Shown here in pieces: positions 9,924 through 21,301 of a DNA stretch of 64,000 nt. The DNA is from Breviolum minutum Mf 1.05b.01. Taxonomy: Eukaryota > Sar > Dinophyceae > Suessiales > Symbiodiniaceae. Below the pieces are notes generated by a model. The model did not search any database. It was not told where the DNA came from and was given only the letters and a program-made list of their open reading frames with translations. The DNA lies in the NCBI GenBank assembly GCA_000507305.1, contig DF239147.1:372001-436000 (forward strand), read 5' to 3'. The translations under genes and the position numbers were made by a program. Position 1 is the stretch's first letter. Each line of letters starts with the position of its first letter.

Positions 9924-10333
9924 TCATCCACTGCTTCCGAACCGGCCTTGATGCCAAAGTATTTCATGACGCAATGAACAGGATGCAATGATCAGGTTTG
10001 CGTCTTCGTGGAACGGGTTCAGAGCTTGCTTTTTTGTTGTTGAAGGTAAGCTTCGAATTCCAAGTGACCATAATGGTTGGAGTAAGCTTTGACTGGTCGT
10101 GAACCCTGTGGTAGAAAGTAAAACAATCCCCTTGAAAAGAATCCAAATATATAAATTCCAAGTAGGATGTGGTAGGTGGATGATTCTACTCACAATCGTT
10201 ACACCCCCAGTTGCAAATGGGGTGATGAACGCAGTGGTTCCTTTGTTGTACAACTGTATAACATATACCTGCCAACTAACAATTGTTCGCCAAACAGCTC
10301 CAAATGCGCAACTAGCTTGCTCTTTTCCAACCA
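9924..10333 (-). CDS. 3' end of a probable membrane protein
   Basis: The minus strand is open for 136 codons from 10333 to a TGA at 9924. Two exons are likely. The first, 10194-10333, runs from acceptor ATAGCTCCTAG| to donor ACGATT|GTGAGT and reads VGKEQASCAFGAVWRT... to ...FITPFATGGVTI. The second starts at 10130 after a superb acceptor (GGATTCTTTTCAAG|G), reads GIVLLSTTGFTTSQSLLQPL and either stops at donor 10069 or runs on to ...HQGRFGSSG and the stop. Several segments are hydrophobic enough for membrane helices. No family recognised. Confidence 0.5.
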
Positions 10334-10820
10334 CTAGGAGCTATAGTCAATAATAAACATAGCTGACTCAAACTTCCTCTCTTCACAACCTTTCCAGCTC
10401 TGAACATCACTTTGTCTCTTATGTTCCATTGATATCCAAAGATTCAACTGGAGTTGAATGATGGGTATCTATAACTTTATCTATATAACTAGTGATGCAC
10501 ACAAGTCACCGTTTCAATTCTTGCTTTTTGCCGCGTCCCTCCTCTTGGGGATAAACAAGTCTGTCTCTCAACTTGCTGTGAATGCTTGATAGGAAATGGC
10601 AGCGTGGAAACGGAACATCTTTTTATATTTCCCTTGGACCTCCATCCACTGAAACATGGATGAACATGGTATCACTGCTTAACCAGTTGATAAGCAGTTT
10701 ATCCGAGGGTTTTTAGCCGAATTTGAGAACCATCAACAGTGTGGACGTTGGATGTTCAAATCCCCGTGGTGAAATGGATTTATCCATGTTTGGAGTCTAT
10801 TGTATACAAATTTTCACCAA

Positions 10821-10921
10821 GCACCCTCCAGGGAACTAACATATCCCACATAGAGGGAAGAGGAAAATCATCTTCGAAATCAACTTGGAAAGGGTTTGTC
10901 CAAGTTCGTCTCAGGAGGGTA
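10821..10921. mobile_element. 101-bp foldback MITE, family F2
   Basis: The left end CACCCTCCAGGGAACTAACA pairs with the right-end reverse complement TACCCTCCTGAGACGAACTT. The core GAGGAAAATCATCTT is shared with 8599-8702. The right arm includes TTCGTCTCAG|GAGG, resembling a 3' splice site on the plus strand. Confidence 0.65.
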
Positions 10922-11241
10922 GTCCTTTTTTTGATCCTTTTTCTAGGAGATCTGGACATTCCAAACACATGGGGAATCATCATAGATTGGAGACACCCAC
11001 CTAATAGAGAACTGTACATAACTGAGGGTTTACCCAATGGTCTTTTGGGGTACCCTTATTTTGGAGAACCCTCACATCATCTTCTGAACTGTTCTGAGCT
11101 GATTATCTGATGTGTCGGGTTCATTTCATGGATATCGCCTACAAATAGTTCATTTCCAATAAAATGCTGAAGAGAATCAAACATTAAATCACTCAAACGG
11201 CGGTTTTGGTGCTTTTTGGAATCCTGGAGTGCAAAACTTAC

Positions 11242-11293
11242 GAAAAGGATCGATATCATAATTTTCAAACAGGCACGTCCTGTTCCAGACCAT
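11242..11293 (-). CDS. probable first exon
   Basis: ATG at 11293 in strong initiation context (A at -3, G at +4), reading MVWNRTCLFENYDIDPF plus 1 nt to a perfect donor, CTTTTC|GTAAGT. An in-frame TGA lies just upstream, so this looks like a true N-terminus. The downstream exon was not identified. Confidence 0.45.
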
Positions 11294-11541
11294 TTTCAGG
11301 TTTCAATGTTGCTCTTTTTCAGGGTCGTTGTCATTTGGAATGTGAACCTTCCCATTTTTGGCATCCCAAAATTGAAACTTTTGTGAAAGTTGTGAAACAT
11401 GTCGAGACCAAACATCTCCCAAAAGTTTCGAATCCCAAAAAACCAACCAATACAATGGAAAATGGGATCATATACTAACCAACCAATACAAAAAGAAAAG
11501 CAATTGAGCAGTGATCAAGGGCCCCTGGATGGTTGGGTTAT

Positions 11542-11563
11542 GTAGGGGATTATACTACCCAGT
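11542..11563. repeat. dispersed 20-bp repeat
   Basis: AGGGGATTATACTACCCAGT occurs here and, as its reverse complement, at about 965-985 (ACTGGGTAGTATAATCCCCT), with weaker similarity around it. Probably a remnant of another short mobile family. Confidence 0.5.
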
Positions 11564-11606
11564 TGTGTTGGGATTATTACAAGCCAATATCAGGATCCCT
11601 ATTGGC

Positions 11607-11720
11607 TACACTCCCTGAAACTAAGAGTTCGCCCCATGAAGAATGGGGGTTGGGAGACGATGCTTTCCTTTTGGGGCCAGGCCTATTTCAGAGGCGAACT
11701 GCTCGTTTCAGGGAGGGTTA
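11607..11720 (+). mobile_element. 114-bp foldback MITE, family F1
   Basis: The left end TACACTCCCTGAAACTAAGA pairs with the right-end reverse complement TAACCCTCCCTGAAACGAGC. The inner arms are GTTCGCCCC.../...GGCGAACTGC. The core reads GGGTTGGGAGACGATGCTTT then CCTTTTGGGGCC. The interior GGCCTATTTCAG|AGG and the right arm TCGTTTCAG|GG both look like 3' splice sites. Confidence 0.75.
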
Positions 11721-12111
11721 CCGTGTAGATACATCTGGGCAAATTAAAATAATTTCTAAACTTGAATTGTGTAAGGAGATGTTTAGGGTGATTCCCTTCC
11801 TAAACCAGCATTTGGGGATACATGCAATCTCATTTCGATGAATTTAAATATTGACTCCATGAAAAAGTCCTGTATTAATACCAAATCCCTCAAACACAAA
11901 ACAGGCCTATGGCAAGAAACAAAATGTTTTGAGATCTTCAGTAATCATCCAAGTCATATCCAAGTCATAGTTGTTGATTCTAATTTCCCCTATAAATATC
12001 TAGGTACCCCATGCCTATCGCTGTATCTTCATCTTTTATCTATATCTGTCTATATATTTTGATCTAAATGTACCCCTTCAAAAATCATCCACCTTCCCCA
12101 CCTCTTTTTAG

Positions 12112-12223
12112 CGTCAAGTGGCTGAAGTCGCTGAAGTCCGAGGATATCAAGGAACGGTCATTAGTTTTATCGTGGAAACACTGCAGTACAGAAATAGGAG
12201 AAACAAATCCAGAAAATCTTACT
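12112..12223 (+). CDS. exon-like segment, strand uncertain
   Basis: On the plus strand a textbook acceptor (CCTTCCCCACCTCTTTTTAG|) and donor (AATCTTACT|GTAAGC) enclose 112 nt open in two frames (VKWLKSLKSEDIKERSLV... or RQVAEVAEVRGYQGTVIS...). The minus strand offers two smaller exons with fair sites. Because nearly all other exons here are on the minus strand, the strand is unresolved. Confidence 0.35.
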
Positions 12224-13668
12224 GTAAGCAACCTGGGCTTGTTGACAAAATCCTACACCAGTTGATAGTGTAGGTGAATGACAGCGTTTTAATCACATCA
12301 CTCTGTGCTTGCCAAATGTTGTCCATCAAAAGCATTCAGAAACATCATACCAAGGTGATGTCAATAGTTTGCGCAGCCTCCATTTTCCGCCGCTAAGGGT
12401 GATCTCGAGAGGCAACCTGGGGAAATATGTCTAATTACTTCACCTGCCACCTCTACTTCCACCTTTTGCTCACTCAGGTTGATATTTTGAAATATCTTAG
12501 GATTCGAGTGGGCAACAAATAGGAAGTACAATTCATGGCCCCGAGCTCACATGTCCGATTTGGAGCATATATCACATATACTCAAACAGTGATGAACATC
12601 AAACATCTTTCAGACTGATTTGATTTGCAACAACCTGGAATACTTTGATACTATCATGTTTATCTAGGCAACTTATTACAGTAACGATTCTTCCACGTAC
12701 TTTCTGTCAGGTCCCTTATGTACGATTCTTCTTCATGAGATTTACAAATCATTTACCCATTTGCTTGACTGAGTTCATCATATGATCCTTGACTTTCACG
12801 CATCCTTTTCACCACCGGCATTTTGTGCATCGACAGAGTGAGGTGTTTACCAGTCAACCATCTTTGATCAACACATACCTCCTTACAGAAAGAATCGTTG
12901 AGCAGGGCTGAATTAGGTTCTGGTGTTAGTCGACTTCATACTGAGAGCCTTGAATTTTCTGGCGGCACCTTTACTGAGACAGTATTATTTCATATCAACT
13001 GTTGGCTTCTTAGATATTTTTGCAGGCACTATGTCATGGTTTTGTGTTGGAAGCACCAAATGACCAGTTCTTGACAAAAAGCAAACAGACACCTTCAAAA
13101 TGAAAACATGGTGCGGCTTTGCAGACATATTCTCAGTGCTCAGTTCATTCTACCAAGATTTTGCAATCCTTAGGATGTAAAAACTCGCATCGAACCGCTG
13201 TCGATGCACCAGTGGTATGCTCTTAGTCGTTTCTCCCAGTGCTTTGCACATACAGGAGAGGCCGGCAGTGTTTTTTGCCGGACAAAATGCAGTACTTAAG
13301 ACTTGTCCTACGTGGAACTGCTGACAGAAGATAGCCATTGCCAATGAAAGGCAAAGATTTCAGCCATAAACTCCCTTCTAATGAGAGTCCCCTGAACCTG
13401 CATGTTTGCCATGAATTCCTTATCTTCCAAGGATAGTCGTATAGAAACTCACTCCACCTATGGGGCCTTGTTTTTCCCTTCTACTACAAATCATGAATCG
13501 GAACTCAATCCCCAGAAATTGAAAAAATTGAGCCTTCAAACACTTGGAATAAAGATGGTGCATGCAGGAATATCTAACCTTTAAAGATCCCTGAAAATCA
13601 TTGAAAATCCTTATGCAAAATCAAAACAATGGTAAACAGTATACGTCAACTTCTGTGTCTTCTGGCAG

Positions 13669-13800
13669 CCTCCTTCCGTGCTCGAAGATCGCCGCTTCCA
13701 TCGATGTTCATCGAAGTCGTGGAAGATTGAATTCAACGCTATTATCGCCCCAAAACCCGAACAAGGCCGGCAGCATGCATGCAGTGTGGTTCCTCATCAG
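13669..13800 (+). CDS. exon-like segment, strand uncertain
   Basis: The plus strand has an excellent acceptor (CTTCTGTGTCTTCTGGCAG|), a good donor (CATCAG|GTATCC) and exactly 44 codons (PPSVLEDRRFHRCSSKSWKI...). It would join in phase to 13984-14058, which ends in TAA. The minus strand is also open across the region in a Cys-containing frame. The GC content is well above the flanks, so the segment is probably coding on one strand. Confidence 0.4.
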
Positions 13801-13983
13801 GTATCCCACAACTTGTTTTTTTCGTGCTCTCTTAAAATCAATTTAAAATTTGGTCTACAAAATAAGAAACATCAACATCAGTATCAAAAAACAAGGGTTC
13901 TTATCTCAAATCCAATACACAAAAAAGTTAAAAAAACACAAATCAATATATAACTTCTCTCTTCATGCCATCAGCCATCTCAG

Positions 13984-14187
13984 GCTTCAAAGGGTCACCA
14001 CATTCAACGGATCCAGGAGTTGCTTCACACGTGGAGCCTCCCCGACACGGAACTCTAAACACCTGGCAGCCCCGTTTGTCATGGAGGTCTACCCCCCAAC
14101 CCTCGGGAATCCCCAGGATGCCACCGTCACAAATGAAGGTTTAGGTTTGGATTCTGTACTAAAAATTATGGAATAATTGTGGGAATG
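13984..14187. CDS. GC-rich coding-like segment, strand uncertain
   Basis: Plus reading: acceptor GCCATCTCAG| then ASKGHHIQRIQELLHTWSLP then DTEL and TAA at 14056, continuing the 13669-13800 exon. Minus reading: about 60 open codons with a regular cysteine pattern (CDGGILGIPEGWGVDLHDKR..., ...CQVFRVPCRGGSTCEATPGS...), typical of secreted Cys-rich domains but lacking a clear acceptor. I cannot decide between them. Confidence 0.35.
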
Positions 14188-14692
14188 ACTGTTTCTGGGC
14201 AGGGGGTAGTTCCAACATGTGGAGATGTTTCTGCTAAATAAGCAGAAGCTCCGCTCCAGCCTATAGTTCTGTTTTGTGGCATAGAGCGTCAAATTAGAAA
14301 TTTGTGCACGCAAAACTTGGGCAATGTCTGGAAAATACTAAAAACAAAACAATCGTGCTACTTTCGCCATGACTCGGCTATTCTCAAACACTAAAAAATC
14401 ATGTTTTCAACTTGAAGGTACCTTGCATGGATTGGGGTGTCAAACTAGCAAATGTCAAAAACACACAAGAAAAAACCATCCCCGAAACTCAAATCCAAAC
14501 TGCAAAGTTAACTGGAAGGTCAAAGTTAGCTAGTTTCTTCAGCTAAGCAAGGACGGAAATGTCTATTCCTTTTCGTTGGGAAATCCTGGTTTGAGAATAA
14601 TCGAGTGGTCGGGTGGATGGTGAGAACCAGGAACCCTGTCAAAGCCACAATCCCTAAAAAAAAACGTAAAAGGATCCATGACATTCATTCCA

Positions 14693-14794
14693 CCCTAAGA
14701 ATCACTAGACCCTGCGAAAAAGAGGGGTTTGGATGTGTATAGCAGGGGTCTGGGATCTACAAACCACCAGATTTGAGATTGCATGATTCTTAGG
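14693..14794. mobile_element. 102-bp foldback element, family F5 copy 2
   Basis: Perfect 12-bp terminal arms CCCTAAGAATCA / TGATTCTTAGGG. The interior shares 48 nearly identical bases with the copy at 7997-8097. Confidence 0.7.
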
Positions 14795-15141
14795 GCAGAC
14801 AGGCAATATTGGTTCAAAAAAAAGAAACCACCCCAACTCGTTTCACACATTCCCGCCTCTCCAAGAATCGTTTTGGCGTACTGAAATCCAAACCACATTC
14901 ACTCAAATCATCCAGGTGAAAACCTTGGCGATTTTTACGTCAAGCATCATGATGTCGCCGCAGAACATATCTATATTTAGATAGAGATAGTATTCTAGAT
15001 AGTATTCTACTTTTAGTCAAGTGCTGAAAACATAGTGATTAGCCATAGTTTGTAAATGCAAACAAAAAACACCTTTGGGTGATCAACACGCCAAGCTATG
15101 GACGAGTCATGAGTTGCTGGTTTCAACCCAGTTGAAAAATA

Positions 15142-15256
15142 TGACCCTCTATATTAAACTAACATAGCTGGAATATGAATATACCCATTTTCAATAGGGT
15201 CCATACATCTTCAATCAGTCCATTGTCCAGCTAGCTATGTTAGCTTACCGGAGGGT
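15142..15256. mobile_element. 115-bp foldback element, family F3
   Basis: The left arm TGACCCTCTATATTAAACTA, continuing ACATAGCTGG, pairs with the right-end reverse complement TACCCTCCGGTAAGCTAACA, continuing TAGCTAGCTGG. A related but longer pair, TAGCTGGCCCTTT / AAAGGACCAGCCAGCTA, lies at 47473-47625. Confidence 0.65.
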
Positions 15257-15522
15257 AGTCAAATTGCCCTAAAAAAACCACATTGAAACCACAACCCAAA
15301 TGAGGTCATTGGCAAATTCACTGGTGACCTTTGCAGGTTGGACTTATGACCTCCAAGAAGTTTGGTCGAATCGCCTGGTGTATCTACATTGCAAACACTT
15401 GAAATTAATATAAACATGTACAAACATCTTGATACGCTGGAAGTCTTCAAAACATCATCTCACCAATATATCAAATAACTCCATTGAAGTATCCATTTGT
15501 GTTCTCTGTAAAGAAACCTTAC

Positions 15523-15703
15523 GATATTTTTCACTGCCTGTGCATTCCGAGGCTTGTACAACATGTGGCATGTAACACCAATCTTCACAAGACAACATCC
15601 TAGGAACTTGACACGGAAACTTCAGCACTGCATTTGTTGTAGGTGATGATGCATGAACATGGAACGGAAAGATCAACATAAAACCAAGAACAGAACCATC
15701 ATT
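15523..15703 (-). CDS. possible first exon with signal-like start
   Basis: The minus-strand frame opens after a TGA near 15703. It contains an ATG starting MLIFPFHVHASSPTTNA, a signal-like N-terminus, then a Cys-bearing stretch (CEDWCYMPHVVQASEC) and ends at donor AATATC|GTAAGG. No acceptor is needed if this is exon 1. Confidence 0.4.
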
Positions 15704-15858
15704 TCATGTGTGTCTAAAAATTGGATCATATAAAGCCAGAAAATGGAAAGGTCAACTGAAAGAGCGCTCTCATGATAACTATTGGTATTCAAAAAAATCA
15801 ATGCATTTGTTCGTCAACATTATTTGATGGGATCAACCACTTTCTGGCAATGAGGATT

Positions 15859-15879
15859 CTCTCTCTCTCTCTCTCTCTC
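15859..15879. repeat. (CT)n microsatellite
   Basis: Pure CT dinucleotide run of about 21 bases. Confidence 0.9.
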
Positions 15880-16243
15880 CCTGCAAGTCTACAATGACTC
15901 GCTGAAAGCTCATCCATCTTTACATTCTAGCATCTTAAAATATAAAGATCGTGATGTTCTTTCCAGCGGCCATGTTAGATTGTCGAAGACTGACTGGCCA
16001 AATAGGCTTGAGATGTAGCACCACCAGCGGATTGCCAAACGTCAAAGCAAACAGGGGCCCCACATACTACCGTAAATGCTCACTTTCAACCATTACACTT
16101 TGGGAGGGGAATATGTGAGTCATATGTTTTTTTTCATTTTAGTGTCGTTTTACCACATTGGGGGGTCAAAATAATCGCTACCAAATTTGACCCCCAAAAA
16201 TGTAGCTACCCAGCTACAAATCCCTTCCCTACCAGTGCTTTAC

Positions 16244-16498
16244 GTATTGGTCTCCCAACGTAGGAGGTGCTCCCATACGGCCAGCAACATTTCCCAATTC
16301 TGGAAACGGGGCCGCAGGTGGTTGGTTGGCAAGAAAAACAGCAGAAAAGATTAGAAACGTTTCCAAAACAACGGCGGGGCTCGGTGTTTTTAGCATATAG
16401 TTGGAAATCATGACAGGTTGCGGTAAGATCAAGAAAGGCTGAATTTGAAATGTCTTGCAAATATTTGCGAGGGTCCATGGAAGATGAAGGAACTACAT
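16244..16498 (-). CDS. probable exon, 255 nt
   Basis: Acceptor TTGTTGATTCAAG|, donor CCAATAC|GTAAAGC. The frame with a 2-nt lead (VVPSSSMDPRKYLQDISNSA..., later Cys-rich ...CCFSCQPTTCG...) fits the 1-nt tail of exon 16780-16861. A second frame contains an ATG at 16411 and reads as a signal anchor followed by a Pro-rich segment (MISNYMLKTPSPAVVLETFL...). Phase favours the first; composition also supports the second. Confidence 0.5.
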
Positions 16499-16779
16499 CT
16501 TGAATCAACAAGTTGTCTCAGAATGCTTTCATCACTGCCCTTACCTCCGTTTAAATATATTGAAATACCCTCCAGTTCCCAGTCTACACGAATCTGTCAG
16601 ATATAATCGACCATCGGTTGCAAATACGGTACTCCAATCTCTGAATGAAAAATACACATCCTGACTGGCAATTAGGCATCAAAGACAGCACATGTCCCAG
16701 TTCGCCAAACCTTTATTTGGGTCATCCAAAAACCATGTTTCAATCTGGAGGTCTTAAGAGTATATTACAGACATGTCAC

Positions 16780-16861
16780 CTGTTGGGGAGTATAATTGGA
16801 ATCCATGTTTTTTCTCCCATGATAGTTGCAACGGATCTAAAATTTCTGCAAGGTTTTGCAT
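16780..16861 (-). CDS. probable exon
   Basis: Acceptor AACTTCTGGTTTCAG|, donor CCCAACAG|GTGACA. Phase 0, reading MQNLAEILDPLQLSWEKKHG then FQLYSPT plus 1 nt. It joins in phase to 17142-17198 upstream and 16244-16498 downstream. Confidence 0.55.
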
Positions 16862-17141
16862 CTGAAACCAGAAGTTTTGTTGAGCAAAAACATGTTGACC
16901 AATAACGCCAAAGTAGCCAAGCCAAAGTGGTTTTAAAAACACAAGAGCTATATTTTTGATGTGCATCAGTTTCTCTTTTTCTGTACGGTCGAGCAATCCC
17001 CTTTATCAAAAAGGTTTCACAAAAAATGCGGAACTTCGAGATTGTTCCAAATGGAAGCTTGAAAGATTAAAAGGAATGGATCAGGGGCGTGCCAACCCAA
17101 TCTCAGCCGTGTTGTTTTCCTTCCATCAACACTATTCCCAC

Positions 17142-17198
17142 CTCATCCAATCGATCATAGCGGTCATTTGCAGCTTCATCGGTTAGCCACCAACTAAT
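17142..17198 (-). CDS. probable exon
   Basis: A 57-nt exon, phase 0/0: ISWWLTDEAANDRYDRLDE between acceptor AACTTTGATTGCCAG| and donor GATGAG|GTGGGA. Strongly protein-like composition. First of a three-exon in-phase chain. Confidence 0.55.
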
Positions 17199-18326
17199 CT
17201 GGCAATCAAAGTTGGCGAAAATAAATTGAATTCACCTCGTTGGTTGGTATAGATTGTATAGTGGGAATGGGTGGATACACCTAAAACGCATCGGTATCAG
17301 CCATAATATATAACATCAGTTGTTGATGGCCAATAAATATCCGATGCGCCACCAAAACAAGGATGTATATATAAACCTTTTGTAAAATCAAGGGAGAAAC
17401 CTTTCTGTTTCGCTAGATGGTTAAGCGCCATAAACAGCAGGGATGTATCCTGATGTAAGATGATTTAAACATCCCCATAGAAACTGTCAAAAATTACAGT
17501 ACCCTCTTTGCGTGGGAACGGTACTTTATAGGAAACTGATATATTCTCACCTCCTTCATTACTGCTTCACCTCCAACGACAGACCCGACACCTGAACATG
17601 ACCCAAAAAAAAACAACATCATCCATCCTTCAAAATTCCAATAGCATCCATTTGTGTATCCTAGATTCTCCTAGACCCTTCTACCATTAAAAAAAACATC
17701 CAACCTCAATCCTCAACACCAAAAAAGTTAAAACAACTTCCACCTTGCAACTTTATTCCTTCATCCTTTTGAATTATTCTTTGAAGATGTTACAGTCAGT
17801 TTCTGGTAAAATCAGTGAATCTCAAATTCAACACCCTGAGAATCATGGAATCTCAAAACTGGTGCCTATCCCAAAAAACCCTGCTATACACTTCCAAACC
17901 CCTAGCAAGATTTCGTGCTTACGGGAGCCTAACTTCTCACAACCAACGGCAAGGTGACCTCGGTACAGAGACGTCCCATGGAATCCACTGAAGTTTCACC
18001 ATGATCCCACCTGGCGAGAATCGACCAAATCGAAATCTCTGCGAAGCGAATCGTGGAGATGTACCGATGTTTTTTGTTTGACAGAACAAAGCATGGTGGG
18101 ATATAAAAACGGTTACAACGATTCCTAATGTGTAAATATGATACTACTAACTATATATACATATTATTTCCAATATCACCTTCGAATGATTTCTATTTGA
18201 AAAAAAATGAGATATATCCTCCGTTCTTTGAAATGATCCAAAAGGATGGCAAAAAAAGGCCACACAAAGAGGGTTGTATTGATTACCAGTTGGGTGGCTA
18301 CCTTTAACAGTGTAGTTTGGGATTAC

Positions 18327-18384
18327 CAAGCCCAAGGCCATAGCTATCCACCGAATGGTTTTTGGGATGATTGTCATTCATGGT
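18327..18384 (-). CDS. probable exon
   Basis: Acceptor TTGAGAAGCTATAG|, donor GGGCTTG|GTAATC. Phase 0 reads TMNDNHPKNHSVDSYGLGL plus 1 nt and follows the phase-0 exit of 19127-19306. An alternative frame (...WIAMALGLVIPN...) running to a donor near 18287 is also open. Confidence 0.4.
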
Positions 18385-18755
18385 CTATAGCTTCTCAACT
18401 TCTCTAATACCTATCAATGGCAGGTTTATAGGCAGTATATGAATAATGAGACTATACCCCTGGGCAAAGTTGCGAATGTTAACTTATGTTCAAACATGTT
18501 CAAACATATGTTCACAAACAAACAGATAGACACAACAAATTTGTTCCCTTCACCGTTCCACTGGAGTAGTTCTACTTACAAGGTCTTGAACATCCATCTT
18601 CCCGCAGAGCACCTTCCAATGACGTAATCACAACGACACATGTCTGTTTGCCTTCCAGTGCACAACATTGGAAAAGGCAAGGATGCACCATATGAAGAGT
18701 TGCGATCATTGATCAAGAGGAACCATCGGTAGGTGTCAGGTAGAAATCATCATAT

Positions 18756-18812
18756 CCCTACAAGGTGGACCTCCTACCAGTTATAAGCAGGGTTATAACT
18801 CCACTTGTAGGG
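18756..18812. repeat. short foldback, 'CCCTACAAGGTGG' arms
   Basis: CCCTACAAGGTGG (18756-18768) pairs with CCACTTGTAGGG (18801-18812), with GTTATAAGCAGGGTTATAAC between. Related to the element at 268-351. Confidence 0.5.
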
Positions 18813-19126
18813 GTCATAACCTCAGTTATTCCAATCATACCTTGAACCTGGTGGAGGCGATGGCCACACCTCCGCAGAACACATGTGGAAGACTAGGGTA
18901 CAACAAACATATGCAAACATGAACATATCTATGACATCATAAAATCTATCAAAGCCGTATCTACTTAGCAAAGCAAAGCAAACGACCTTGTTTCAGAGAT
19001 TTTGGGCCAGGCTCAGTGGGTTCTTGAATCGCCAGGATACGCAATATCAGTGCTGAGCATTACCTGTCAATGCTTTACCACCGAAAAGAGACCAATATAC
19101 AGAAACACCTCCAAGGGTTAGCTTAC

Positions 19127-19306
19127 GAAGACAGAAGACAAAAACAAACGTGTTTTGGGCCTGGCCATGCCAACAATCTCTGACACCAGCTGCAAATGAT
19201 ACTTCAGTTCCTTAGGGCCAGGCCGCTCCCATGCTCTGATATTTGGACTGAAGCTTGTGCTACCAAAATGAGATCCACCAGTGGGTGTAAACAGCATGCT
19301 AGCATG
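19127..19306 (-). CDS. exon, 60 codons, unknown protein
   Basis: Exactly 180 nt, phase 0/0. Acceptor CATACGTCCCAG|, donor CTGTCTTC|GTAAGC. It reads HASMLFTPTGGSHFGSTSFS then PNIRAWERPGPKELKYHLQL then VSEIVGMARPKTR.... It is one of the clearest internal exons by composition. No family recognised. Confidence 0.65.
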
Positions 19307-19926
19307 CTGGGACGTATGCAATCAGTATGCCGTTTATGTATACATATATGTACTATTAGAAGCTACAGTATCACCTTCAAATGCGTTTAGTTGGTCCAAA
19401 ATATAAAGAGGATCCACCAGATCTCTTCTCAAAACCACTCAACTGGAGGGGTGGTTTGGGCTGAACACATCCTGGGTTTTTTGTATCCACCTGCTGGGTT
19501 GAGAAATCAAATGGGCAGACCATTATATGACTTAAACACATATGCAAACAAAACAATTTGGAGACATAATCGTTTATATAAACCCACATCATAAAATATG
19601 TAAATGCTTATTGAGTACACCCATATCAAACAATCAAACAATACAATTCCAATCATAACTGTAGCCTATATGCTCCCAGGGTTCCATGATTGTATACCCC
19701 GTTTCTTCAATCTTCTTGGGTTAGCAGTAAACCCATAGGGCACCTGGCAAGAGTCAACAGGAAACCTTCATTGCAAGTCATATATATATATTTACGTATA
19801 TATATATATATCAAAATCGCTCCTCTCAAAAATAATACGTTGGAAAATAAGGTTACCGACTCCAACTAATTTGGTTTCCGTTTTCCTATTTAGGGTTAGG
19901 TTTTTTACGTTACGTCCACTGATTAT

Positions 19927-20132
19927 NNNNNNNNNNNNNNNNNNNNNNNNNNNNNNNNNNNNNNNNNNNNNNNNNNNNNNNNNNNNNNNNNNNNNNNNNN
20001 NNNNNNNNNNNNNNNNNNNNNNNNNNNNNNNNNNNNNNNNNNNNNNNNNNNNNNNNNNNNNNNNNNNNNNNNNNNNNNNNNNNNNNNNNNNNNNNNNNNN
20101 NNNNNNNNNNNNNNNNNNNNNNNNNNNNNNNN
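19927..20132. other. assembly gap (N)
   Basis: 206 consecutive N, plus a single N at 20152. Any exon here is lost. The flank AT-run at 19780-19811 may have caused the break. Confidence 0.99.
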
Positions 20133-20427
20133 CTCTCTCCTGTGTCGTCTCNCCTACCCACACTAACTACAGTGCCTAAGCAATTTGATTTCACAAATTG
20201 TTCCAAATATCTGAGATAAACAAATGTCCAATAATGACATGACTGACTCTGATTCAATCTGCTGGCTCCATCAACAAAGTACATAATCCAATACAACACA
20301 TAACAATCAACGATTTCCAAGGGAAAAAGGCGTCAACAAAAATAAGAACACATACCATGCTTCCAACAAAGGTGGAAGTGGAACATGGCCATTCCAAAAA
20401 GAATCAATCGATTCTACCGAGAATCTC

Positions 20428-20459
20428 GTGCCATGACAAAGGTATCATCCTGTGGCATA
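20428..20459 (-). CDS. possible small exon
   Basis: Acceptor CGTCGCACTATGCCACAG|, donor TTCTCG|GTAGAA, reading DDTFVMARDS in one frame. The rest of 20160-21228 shows no convincing coding sequence. Confidence 0.3.
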
Positions 20460-21228
20460 GTGCGACGAGAGTGGCAATGAAACCTTTGTCGGAAAAACAT
20501 CACCAAATTGAGCGAAATTGAAGGTCCTTCAAAAAACTTGTGTCATACCATATTTCAAAATAAAGGAAGTAGGAGTCCGTATGTAGCGCACATGATATGT
20601 TACAATTCTGTGCTGCACAGCAACTTAAACAAATGCAGCCACATACTATATACCAGCAATTTACAAACCACAAGTTGCAAAAAAACATGTATGGCTAAAT
20701 GCATCCCATTCCAAGGGAATTCATGTTGAGTTCCATGTTACGGCACCTTGCATCTTAGCAACATGACAGTGGAAAATAGCCCAGTTGCATAGGGGAAATG
20801 GGCATCTTTTAGGCCCTTTCCACTGAATTCAGATAGTTGGAAGAGTAAATTCTGAATCTAAAAGTGTTCCACCCCCAGGACTAACAAACAACTTGGACAT
20901 CCAGATTACCAGCCCTTTGCTTTCGATTATGGTACTGTTTTGGGGAGATGCAACTGCAACTAAACTTGATGGCAATCAAATGATGCGAGAAATGGGATGT
21001 CTCTAAAGGACTCTAAAGACTCTAAAGTACAATGATTTCTTTACAAACTTGGGTCATTTTCCACTGAACCATTTTTTTTGAGCGGCAAGAGCTGGCAAAC
21101 TATAAAGCCATAAACCTTTCATTGGTTCATGATCTTAACCGTCTTAACGCCCCAAAAAAAAAGGCGCTCACAAGGACATGGGGGCAACCCTTTGATTCAC
21201 TAGAACATCCAGTCAACAAACAAAACAC

Positions 21229-21301
21229 TTGGCAACTCAGCTTTTTCCAGGTGTTTTCCAGTAATTCCTGTGCCTCATGTTTTACGAGAGTCCGTGGAAG
21301 T
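21229..21301 (-). CDS. probable exon
   Basis: A 73-nt exon with acceptor CTGATTGCGACTCAG| and donor TGCCAA|GTGTTT. It has a 1-nt lead, then LPRTLVKHEAQELLENTWKK then LSCQ, ending in phase 0. Helical, charged composition. Confidence 0.5.

Noticed and set aside
19792..20320. Open frames spanning the N gap
   Set aside because: Created by unknown bases; meaningless.
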